From: Helicobacteraceae bacterium
GTDB lineage: Bacteria > Campylobacterota > Campylobacteria > Campylobacterales > Sulfurimonadaceae
Reading direction: 5' to 3'
Assembly (NCBI GenBank): GCA_027081565.1
Contig: JALWKG010000016.1
Location: 1-8,148 of the forward strand
Length of the DNA stretch: 8,148 bases
Below the pieces are notes generated by a model. That model was given only the letters and a program-made list of their open reading frames with translations, was not told the DNA's origin and made no database searches. The position numbers and the translations under genes are program-made. Below, piece after piece: positions 1 through 5,236 of the stretch; the first letter of the stretch is position 1, and each line of letters begins with the position of its first letter.

Positions 1-1
1 C

Positions 2-259
2 CCTGACCCGTTCTTTCCACTGACCATAGGTAATATCATCAAACAAGACTTTGGTGAAGTATGGCAAGGAGGCGAACTGCTTGAGCAACTGCGCATCCAC
101 CCTAGAAAACAGATCAGCGGTATCTGCGCGACCTGTGAGCAGATCGACATCTGTAACGGCGGTTCACGTGCTCGTGCTTACGCTATAACCGGAGATCTTT
201 GGAGTGAGGATCCATCATGTTATTTAACCCAAGAAGAGAGAGAACCTAAAAATGTTTAA
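2..259 (+). CDS. nirJ: NirJ-type heme d1 biosynthesis radical SAM protein, C-terminal end (5' truncated)
   Basis: The open frame runs in from the left edge and ends at TAA 257-259, giving the last 85 residues. It carries a cysteine-rich SPASM-type tail: C-x2-C-x5-C-x-G-G-S-R-x-R-A, then G-D and D-P-S-C about 20 residues later. This pattern is typical of the NirJ/AhbC/AhbD group, where the C-terminal cysteines bind an auxiliary Fe-S cluster. The catalytic CxxxCxxC motif lies outside the window. The directly following nirF and methyltransferase genes favour NirJ, which removes propionate side chains from didecarboxysiroheme on the way to heme d1, over the heme b enzymes AhbC/AhbD. The stop overlaps the nirF start by 8 bases, so translation is probably coupled. 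The family is well supported; the choice of NirJ rests mainly on context. Confidence 0.8.
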   Translation, partial: PDPFFPLTIGNIIKQDFGEVWQGGELLEQLRIHPRKQISGICATCEQIDICNGGSRARAYAITGDLWSEDPSCYLTQEEREPKNV

Positions 260-1385
260 TAAGCTATTACTAACTGCCCTTATCACGAGTGTCTCCTCTT
301 TGACACTCTCAGCTCAGAACCTTAACCCTGTGCTCTCGTCACTCAACACCAATGAAAAGGTCTTTGTTGTAGAGAGAGAAAGCAGTTCACTTGCCGTTAT
401 CGATCATGGTCTGCCTAAAGGCCACATGACAGGTATGCACAACATGAACCATGGTGTAGTCAAGTTCGAAGGAAAAGATGGTTATGTCATCAGTCGTGAT
501 GGTTGGATCATGAAGTTTGACCCTGAAAAAGAGGTGAAGGTTAAAGAGCTCAAAACAAGTGACAGTGCCATAGGTTTTACTATTACTAAAAACTATTTAG
601 CCGTTGCCAACTACGCTAAAAAAAGTGTAGATATCCTCGACCGTGACCTTAATCCTCTACAGTCGTTTGAGACAGGTTCTAAAAATGTGGGGATCAAAAA
701 CTATAAAGAGTACCTTATCTTTGCCCAGATGGACAACGACAAACTCACCATCTTAAAAGACACCAACTATGGTAAAGGACTGCCAAAGTTTGTCATCTAC
801 AAAGAGTTTAAAGATGTTGGTATTATGCCTTTTGACGCAATGATCAAAGATAATAACTACATCGTTGGTTTTTTTCAGAGTAAATTCTTTGGGGTTATCG
901 ACCTTAACAAGATGACTTACACTAAGATCGATATCCTTTTAGGCGACAGACAACCGGTGCTTAAAGTACCACACTTTGGTTTTTGGAGTATTGGTGGCGG
1001 CTACGTCTTTATCCCGGCAGTGGGAGACAACAAGGTTTTGGTTTATACACCGGACTTTAAGTTTGTGAAGAGCATTGAAACAGAAGGACTTCCTGTCTTC
1101 TCTGCCCTTTCTCCAGACAAAAAGTACCTGGCCGTCACCTTCAGCGGTGAAAAGTTCCCAGTTATTCAGATCATTGACACAAAAACACTCAAAATAATTA
1201 AACGTTTCAAGTTTGACGGTAAAGTGTTGCACGTCAGATGGTCCAAAGTCAGACCAAGTCTATATGTCTCCGTCAACGATGCTAACACCGTTGCAGTTTT
1301 AAACACTAAAGAGTGGTATTTGTCACGAGAGATCTTTAACATCAAAAAACCATCAGGTATCTTTTTATATGAGGAAGCAAAATAA
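252..1385 (+). CDS. nirF: NirF, heme d1 biosynthesis protein with cytochrome-d1-type beta-propeller
   Basis: This 377-residue protein resembles the d1-binding beta-propeller of nitrite reductase NirS. Residues 1-21 form a Sec-type signal peptide (K4, hydrophobic core, small residues S-A before Q22), so the protein should be periplasmic. There is no cysteine at the cleavage site, so it does not look like a lipoprotein. Near the N-terminus are H63, H67 (in N-H-G) and an S-R-D-G turn at 81-84, which match the histidine-plus-RDG pattern of d1-domain proteins. Several later blade-like repeats follow (for example D-R-D-L, then S-P-D-K-K-Y-L-A-V near 290). NirF is known to bind heme d1 or its precursor and to be essential late in the pathway; its exact reaction is not settled. 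The ATG overlaps the end of nirJ (ATGTTTAA). The purine run upstream gives only a weak ribosome site, consistent with coupling. Confidence 0.88.
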   Translation: MFNKLLLTALITSVSSLTLSAQNLNPVLSSLNTNEKVFVVERESSSLAVIDHGLPKGHMTGMHNMNHGVVKFEGKDGYVISRDGWIMKFDPEKEVKVKELKTSDSAIGFTITKNYLAVANYAKKSVDILDRDLNPLQSFETGSKNVGIKNYKEYLIFAQMDNDKLTILKDTNYGKGLPKFVIYKEFKDVGIMPFDAMIKDNNYIVGFFQSKFFGVIDLNKMTYTKIDILLGDRQPVLKVPHFGFWSIGGGYVFIPAVGDNKVLVYTPDFKFVKSIETEGLPVFSALSPDKKYLAVTFSGEKFPVIQIIDTKTLKIIKRFKFDGKVLHVRWSKVRPSLYVSVNDANTVAVLNTKEWYLSREIFNIKKPSGIFLYEEAK

Positions 1386-2119
1386 TGGGACACGTATACT
1401 TAACAGGCGCAGGCCCTGGAGACATCGAACTACTGACTATGAAAGCATTTCGTGTGGTTAAAGAGGCCGATGTCATCATCTACGACCGTCTTGCCAACCC
1501 AGACATCCTCAAAGAGGCTAAAAACGGTTGTGAGTTTGTCTATGTAGGCAAAGAAGATGGCCGACACATCATGCCCCAAGATGAGATCAACGAGACCATC
1601 TACCAAAACGCTCTAAAGTATGAAAATGTAGTACGTCTTAAAGGTGGTGACCCCTTTGTTTTTGGACGTGGTGGTGAAGAGGCAGCCTACCTGTATGAGC
1701 GTAATGTAGGTTTTGAGATCATTCCCGGTATTACCTCTGCTATCAGTGCTCCAGCCTATGCAGGCATTCCCGTGACCCATCGTGGAGTTGCCGTCTCTTT
1801 TAGAGTGGTCACAGGACATGAGTCACCAAATAAAGAGACTTCACAGATCCCTTGGGACAACTTTAAGACCGATGACACTATCATCTTTTTAATGGGACTG
1901 CACAACCTCTCTAAGATCAGTAAAAAACTGATGGAGATCGGTAAACCAGCAGACTATCCATGCGCTGTCATCTCAAGAGGAACAACACCTGATCAAACCG
2001 TCGTCGTTGGTACACTCTCTGACATCGTAGAAAAAGCGAAAGGCGTCCCAACCCCTGCACTTATCATTGTAGGTCAGGTCGTCAAACTACGTGAACAACT
2101 CCACTGGTTTGGGCAGTAG
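1385..2119 (+). CDS. nirE: Uroporphyrinogen-III C-methyltransferase (SUMT; NirE/CobA)
   Basis: This 244-residue, full-length SUMT transfers two methyl groups from S-adenosylmethionine to uroporphyrinogen III, making precorrin-2, the precursor of siroheme and heme d1. Diagnostic motifs are present in order: the SAM loop GAGPGD at 8-13, Y-D-R-L at 33-36, V-R-L-K-G-G-D-P-F-V-F-G-R-G-G-E-E from 83, P-G-I-T-S-A at 114-119, G-I-P-V-T-H-R-G at 127-134, M-G at 170-171 and S-R-G-T at 197-200. It is cytoplasmic, with no signal peptide. The start overlaps the nirF stop by one base (TAATG) and has an AGGAAG-like ribosome site just upstream. The position after nirJ and nirF supports the name nirE. It could also supply siroheme, so cobA/cysG-like is an acceptable alternative. 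No uroporphyrinogen-III synthase or CysG-type dehydrogenase domain is fused. Confidence 0.92.
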   Translation: MGHVYLTGAGPGDIELLTMKAFRVVKEADVIIYDRLANPDILKEAKNGCEFVYVGKEDGRHIMPQDEINETIYQNALKYENVVRLKGGDPFVFGRGGEEAAYLYERNVGFEIIPGITSAISAPAYAGIPVTHRGVAVSFRVVTGHESPNKETSQIPWDNFKTDDTIIFLMGLHNLSKISKKLMEIGKPADYPCAVISRGTTPDQTVVVGTLSDIVEKAKGVPTPALIIVGQVVKLREQLHWFGQ

Positions 2120-2231
2120 TTTTCAATAAGAACAGCTACAACAACTATTTTCACCGCTCCGATGCAGACAAGAGTCCGCAAGGTCAAACTATCAAACTAT
2201 AGAAAATTCATTAAATAATACCAATGGAAAG

Positions 2232-2927
2232 TTACTGCTTACAAGTAGCTTCTAATCCCTTAGCATTTTCATAACCTGAAGAGATAGCTGTCTCTAGCCA
2301 CGGTTTGGCATTTTTATAATCAGCTTGAGAGCAGTAGATCTCACCTAAAAAGTAAGCTGCCTCAATATCACCCTCTTTTGCATTTTTCTTCAGCCAAGGG
2401 ATTGCCTTGTCAAACTTAACCAGTTGCATATAGATGCGTCCCACAATCTTTTGAGACTTTTCATCACCGTTAAGTGCTGCTTTTTCTAAATAGAGAGCTG
2501 TCTTAGAAGCATTAATATCTACCCCGTCACCACGATAATACATCAAAGCCAAATTGTACTGTGCTTGTGGATGTTGCTGGTCTGCTGCACGTTCTAGCCA
2601 AAACATCGCTTGCTTCATGTTGGGTGCACTATGTTCACCGCTCAAATACATCATGCCAAGGTCATATTGTGCTTCTACATCAAAATTATATGCTGCCCTG
2701 CTAAGCCAGTAAAATCCACGTTCATCACTTTTTTTTGTTCCCATACCATTAAAACAGAGATAGCTCATAGCCCGTTGAGCCTTCGTGTTGTTATGTTCTG
2801 CTTCTTGTTTATAAAGTCTAATAGCTTTTTCATACTGCTGCGCCTTAAAAGCATCTAATGCTTCATCAACAGGTGCTGCGATAGCCAGTGTTAAAAAGAT
2901 GGAAAATAAGAGTAAATAACGCACCAT
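2232..2927 (-). CDS. Secreted Sel1-repeat (TPR-like) protein
   Basis: This 231-residue protein has an N-terminal signal peptide (R3, hydrophobic run to A18, then P-V-D-E). The rest is Sel1/TPR-like alpha-helical repeats. Clear units begin near residues 49 (A-Q-R-A-M-S-Y-L), 86 (A-Q-Y-D-L-G-M-M-Y-L-S-G), 122 (A-Q-Y-N-L-A-L-M-Y-Y-R-G-D-G-V), 158 (S-Q-K-I-V-G-R-I-Y) and 190 (A-A-Y-F-L-G-E-I-Y). Such proteins usually act as protein-protein scaffolds in the periplasm; the partner here is unknown. It has only three cysteines (C58, C199, C229), so it lacks the paired disulfides of Helicobacter Hcp proteins. It lies 6 bases after the small membrane protein gene and probably shares its transcript. The start is uncertain between ATG 2927 and the next codon GTG 2924 (see the Shine-Dalgarno entry). 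Confidence 0.85.
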   Translation of the reverse strand: MVRYLLLFSIFLTLAIAAPVDEALDAFKAQQYEKAIRLYKQEAEHNNTKAQRAMSYLCFNGMGTKKSDERGFYWLSRAAYNFDVEAQYDLGMMYLSGEHSAPNMKQAMFWLERAADQQHPQAQYNLALMYYRGDGVDINASKTALYLEKAALNGDEKSQKIVGRIYMQLVKFDKAIPWLKKNAKEGDIEAAYFLGEIYCSQADYKNAKPWLETAISSGYENAKGLEATCKQ

Positions 2928-2929
2928 GA

Positions 2930-2935
2930 CCTCCT
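2930..2935 (-). promoter_or_regulatory. Strong Shine-Dalgarno of the Sel1 gene, overlapping the upstream stop
   Basis: On the minus strand AGGAGG is followed by TC-ATG-GTG. The first bases lie within the TAG stop of the upstream membrane protein gene. Spacing to the ATG is only 2 bases and to the following GTG 5 bases, so the GTG codon may be the real start. The overlap of stop and ribosome site suggests reinitiation by the same ribosomes. Confidence 0.7.
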
Positions 2936-3137
2936 AATAGATAGGTACAAACTGTAAAAAAGTTGCCAAAGAGAGAGAGACGACTAGAGTGCCAATAATC
3001 ATAACACGGCGTTTGTTCTCTTCAGAGAGTCCATAGTTTGCCTCTAAATAATCACCCAGTTTCAGTGCCGGAGCAATCGAAAACAGGAACATCGGAAAGG
3101 TGTAAACCAAGATCATTACAAAATCAAGTGTTGTCAT
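2934..3137 (-). CDS. Small two-helix inner-membrane protein, function unknown
   Basis: This 67-residue protein starts at ATG 3137, about 6 bases after AAGAG. A TTG at 3164 would add nine residues but has no ribosome site, so I reject it. Two hydrophobic segments are visible, about residues 6-26 and 45-64, joined by a charged loop with E-E-N-K-R-R at 39-44. The hairpin therefore probably sits in the inner membrane. I do not recognise a family. It is the first gene of a unit with the Sel1-repeat protein and sits behind an extended -10 promoter with a CRP/FNR-like site. The hydrophobicity, ribosome site and promoter all support a real gene despite its size. Confidence 0.7.
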   Translation of the reverse strand: MTTLDFVMILVYTFPMFLFSIAPALKLGDYLEANYGLSEENKRRVMIIGTLVVSLSLATFLQFVPIY

Positions 3138-3182
3138 TAGAACTCTTTTGTTGAGATATATCAAATCATATCGACGTTAATT

Positions 3183-3191
3183 ATTATATCA
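3183..3191 (-). promoter_or_regulatory. Extended -10 promoter (TGATATAAT) for the membrane protein/Sel1 unit
   Basis: The minus strand reads TG-A-TATAAT, a perfect extended -10 element. Predicted transcription start is near 3176, leaving a leader of about 40 bases before ATG 3137. No good -35 hexamer is seen; instead a CRP/FNR-like palindrome is centred 28.5 bases upstream of the hexamer's first base. The same AT-rich block reads TATTAT on the plus strand (3182-3187) and could serve as the -10 for the divergent lipoprotein gene. Confidence 0.6.
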
Positions 3192-3209
3192 TTGAACGTT
3201 TTTATCGTG

Positions 3210-3224
3210 ATGACACACATCAAG
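3210..3224. promoter_or_regulatory. CRP/FNR-like palindromic site 1 (ATGACACACATCAAG)
   Basis: TGAC-N4-ATCA is an imperfect inverted repeat resembling the FNR-type TTGAT-N4-ATCAA box. It shares ATGACA at its left and TCAAG at its right with the sites at 7036 and 7161. Relative to the minus-strand promoter it sits at about -40.5 to -41.5 (class II activator position). It is also only 13 bases upstream of the lipoprotein ATG, where a bound protein would block that gene. The binding protein is inferred, not seen in the window. Confidence 0.5.
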
Positions 3225-3237
3225 AAAAAGGGAAAAA

Positions 3238-3609
3238 ATGAAAAAACTAGTAACAATGACCATAGCAACGACACTTTCCATGTTTTTACTTACAGCCTGT
3301 AGCTCTAATGTCCAGACTGCTGAAGACTCTATGAGTGGCGGTGTTGAGTTAACACTAAACGGTCACCACAGTAACAAAAGTATTCAAGAAGCCATTAATA
3401 AAGTAGGTGAAGCACACGGTTGGAAGATCACCGAATTCAAATCTAACGCGGTCATCGCTGAAAAGATCGACGGTGATGACTCTGCAAGTGCTACCATTAC
3501 ATTTGACGACGACAAAGTCATAGTCAGAGATGAAAGCGGCAATATCAATGCTGGTGACTTCTTGCAATATATTAATGATGAGTTATCTAAAGAGGACACG
3601 CACCACTAA
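3238..3609 (+). CDS. Small lipoprotein, function unknown
   Basis: This 123-residue protein has a lipoprotein signal peptide: K2-K3, a hydrophobic core, and the lipobox L-T-A-C with C21 as the lipidated residue. Serine at +2 argues for outer-membrane sorting if the E. coli rule applies. The mature part (about 100 residues) is acidic and looks like a compact alpha/beta fold: a strand G-V-E-L-T-L-N-G, a helix S-I-Q-E-A-I-N-K-V-G, W-K-I-T-E-F, further strands to about 102 and a C-terminal helix near 109-119. I do not recognise a named family. A ribosome site AAGGGA lies 5 bases before the ATG. It is divergent from the membrane protein/Sel1 unit and convergent with the thioredoxin gene, with only 17 bases between the stops. 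An envelope stress or cofactor-handling role would be speculation. Confidence 0.8.
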   Translation: MKKLVTMTIATTLSMFLLTACSSNVQTAEDSMSGGVELTLNGHHSNKSIQEAINKVGEAHGWKITEFKSNAVIAEKIDGDDSASATITFDDDKVIVRDESGNINAGDFLQYINDELSKEDTHH

Positions 3610-3626
3610 GTCATGCACTTACTACA

Positions 3627-4010
3627 TCACTTTTGCAGATAGTTTTTAAACATCTCAGGAGTGGCATAACCTCGTAACGCTTCACGCTCATACCCTTCTC
3701 TTGATGTTAAAAAAAATGTCGTGGGGTACTCTACAGTATAAAGCATCTCAATGGGGTAGCTACTTTGTTGATCTTTAGTGATTAGAACAGGCACATACAC
3801 TTCATTGATCTTTGCTATATAGGCTTGGTTGATAAAGGTTGTTTGTAACATCTTTGTACATTGTAGACACTCTTTTTCGATCAAGAAGACCATAATGCCT
3901 TTGTTCTCTTGAAGTGCTTGAACACGAGCCTTCTCATAATCACTTTGCCACATAACATGTTCTGCAAGCAGAACATAGGGTAGAAGTAAAAAAAGTAGGT
4001 ATCTTTTCAT
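3627..4010 (-). CDS. Secreted thioredoxin-fold protein (CxxC)
   Basis: This 127-residue protein has a signal peptide (K2-R3, hydrophobic residues 4-15, A16) and a single thioredoxin-like domain. The redox motif is C48-L-Q-C51, preceded by the strand I-M-V-F-L-I-E-K, and the cis-proline loop is Y-P-T-T-F-F at 95-100. It resembles the Thioredoxin_7/SoxW-like group of periplasmic proteins rather than classical WCGPC thioredoxins. Its ATG overlaps the stop of the cytochrome c peroxidase gene (ATGA), with no own ribosome site visible, so the two are translationally coupled. A likely job, by inference, is keeping heme-binding or other periplasmic cysteines reduced, for example during peroxidase maturation. 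The substrate cannot be read from the sequence. Confidence 0.82.
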   Translation of the reverse strand: MKRYLLFLLLPYVLLAEHVMWQSDYEKARVQALQENKGIMVFLIEKECLQCTKMLQTTFINQAYIAKINEVYVPVLITKDQQSSYPIEMLYTVEYPTTFFLTSREGYEREALRGYATPEMFKNYLQK

Positions 4011-5086
4011 TGGCTCAAATTATAGTCTACAAGTTCGCCACTAAGAGACTTCATAAACGCTTCCATATAATCTAACTGCTTCTCAGTCATATCCACTCCC
4101 ACTTGGTGTCGTCCCATTAAGAAGAGCGCCTCGCGTAGGTCTTTGATCACACCATTATGAAAATAGGGTCCTGTTTTAGCAATGTTTCGAAGAATGGGGA
4201 CACGAAAAAGCTGGTTCCCGTCTTTACCCATAAAATCACCAGTATTTTTGAACGGATAGGGATGATACATCTCAAAGTTCAACCCCATATCAGCGATACC
4301 CCGTGTATTGGTCTTTTCATCGTAACTGAAGGTGATATCCAGCCAACTATTATAGTCACGCAATGGAAATTTCTGGATCTTTTGACCACCAATAGCAGGT
4401 CCAAAATGACACCCTTTACAACCGATATCAATAAACATATTCAGACCTGTCTGAGCCTCTTTACTCATAGCCTTATCATCACCATCCATAAAACGGTCGA
4501 AATCACCACGAGTAATCAAAGTCTTTTCATATACTTCTATCGCCTTAGCCATATTGCCAAATGTGACGGTTCTCTTACCAGAAAAAAGTTTATTGAAAAG
4601 TCTGATATACTCTTCGTTTTCATTCATACGCTCTTCTATAAGTTCAGCAGATGAGGCCATCTCAAAAGGAGCCACCGTAGGTCCCTGTGCCTGCTCTCGC
4701 AAGGTACTCACACGACCATCCCAAAAGAAGTGTTTGGAGTAGGCTGTGTTAAGTACAGTAGGAGAGTTAAGGTGTGCAGGATTCGCCAGTTTATGGTAAC
4801 CAATAGCCGTCGGTTTACCATCCACACCGCCCTTTTTCAAATCATGACAACTTGCACAGGAAAGGGTTCTGTCTTTAGATAGATTTTTATCATTGAACAA
4901 TGCTTTTCCCAATGCGATTTTTTCTGCTATCATCGGATTTAAAGAATCATCTACCACTGACTTTAAACGCTCAAAATCCAGAGGCATAGACATCATCCCT
5001 TTTGAGAGTGCTTTTTCTCTTAGTTCTTGTGGACTCTGAGCATAAACGGACATTAAACCTAACATTAAAATCAATATATATTTCAT
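4007..5086 (-). CDS. Diheme cytochrome c peroxidase (CCP/MauG family)
   Basis: This 359-residue periplasmic enzyme reduces hydrogen peroxide to water with electrons from cytochrome c. The signal peptide is residues 1-16 (ending V-Y-A). Two heme c sites are present: C77-A-S-C80-H81 (peroxidatic heme) and C223-K-G-C226-H227 (electron-transfer heme). From memory of the Pseudomonas aeruginosa CCP, other matches are W122 in F-W-D-G-R between the hemes, Q132, P136 and E142 at the active site, N107 and T305/P307 near the calcium site, and M324 in L-M-G as distal ligand of the second heme. At the place of P. aeruginosa His71 the sequence reads Y97-H98, so the ligand is shifted by one or replaced. The start has AAGGAG 6 bases upstream. 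It is the first gene of a unit with the thioredoxin-fold gene. Confidence 0.93.
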   Translation of the reverse strand: MKYILILMLGLMSVYAQSPQELREKALSKGMMSMPLDFERLKSVVDDSLNPMIAEKIALGKALFNDKNLSKDRTLSCASCHDLKKGGVDGKPTAIGYHKLANPAHLNSPTVLNTAYSKHFFWDGRVSTLREQAQGPTVAPFEMASSAELIEERMNENEEYIRLFNKLFSGKRTVTFGNMAKAIEVYEKTLITRGDFDRFMDGDDKAMSKEAQTGLNMFIDIGCKGCHFGPAIGGQKIQKFPLRDYNSWLDITFSYDEKTNTRGIADMGLNFEMYHPYPFKNTGDFMGKDGNQLFRVPILRNIAKTGPYFHNGVIKDLREALFLMGRHQVGVDMTEKQLDYMEAFMKSLSGELVDYNLSQ

Positions 5087-5108
5087 ACTGGCTCCTTAAA
5101 TCATATAA

Positions 5109-5142
5109 CTGTCAATCAAGTGATTAGAACTACTTTTGACAG
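5109..5142. repeat. Inverted repeat in the peroxidase leader (CTGTCAA ... TTGACAG)
   Basis: Seven-base arms at 5109-5115 and 5136-5142 enclose 20 bases. The left arm partly overlaps a second small palindrome, AATCA-AG-TGATT (5114-5125). If the start is near 5155, the repeat lies in the transcribed leader and could fold in RNA. It could instead be a protein site downstream of the promoter. Confidence 0.35.
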
Positions 5143-5161
5143 CCAATCCCTTTTAAACTAT

Positions 5162-5170
5162 TTTATATCA
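5162..5170 (-). promoter_or_regulatory. Probable extended -10 promoter of the peroxidase unit (TGATATAAA)
   Basis: The minus strand reads TG-A-TATAAA, nearly the same extended -10 as at 3183-3191. A start near 5155 would leave a leader of about 69 bases. No convincing -35 hexamer is seen; the region is taken up by an inverted repeat (5175-5196). No ATGAC-N4-RTCAAG element is present here. Confidence 0.5.
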
Positions 5171-5174
5171 ATAT

Positions 5175-5196
5175 AATACTATTAAGCACTAGTATT
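5175..5196. repeat. Inverted repeat AATACTA-N8-TAGTATT upstream of the peroxidase -10
   Basis: Perfect 7-base arms (5175-5181 and 5190-5196) are separated by 8 bases. The centre lies about 18 bases upstream of the -10 hexamer, over the -35 region, where a repressor or activator could act. The AT-rich stem and missing T-tract make it a poor terminator for the upstream AraC gene. Confidence 0.45.
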
Positions 5197-5236
5197 TATA
5201 CAGTTCTTTTATCACTAAAGGGATTTTTATCTGGCG

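Noticed and set aside
2120..2231. Intrinsic terminator between the convergent nirE and Sel1 genes
   Set aside because: I found no GC-rich stem followed by a T run on either strand; only a short tandem TCAAACTA repeat is visible.
2232..2927. Helicobacter-type cysteine-rich Hcp protein
   Set aside because: The repeats lack the paired cysteines of each Hcp unit; only three cysteines occur in total.
3138..3164. TTG start at 3164 adding nine residues to the small membrane protein
   Set aside because: No ribosome site upstream of the TTG, whereas ATG 3137 has AAGAG at good spacing; the extension would also overlap the likely leader.
3607..3621. Small hairpin TAAGT-CATGC-ACTTA between the lipoprotein and thioredoxin stops as a bidirectional terminator
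   Set aside because: A five-base AU-rich stem without a T-tract on either side is too weak to call a terminator.
4157..4654. 165-codon plus-strand open frame opposite the peroxidase
   Set aside because: It is antisense to the CxxCH-bearing coding region; no ribosome site or family features.
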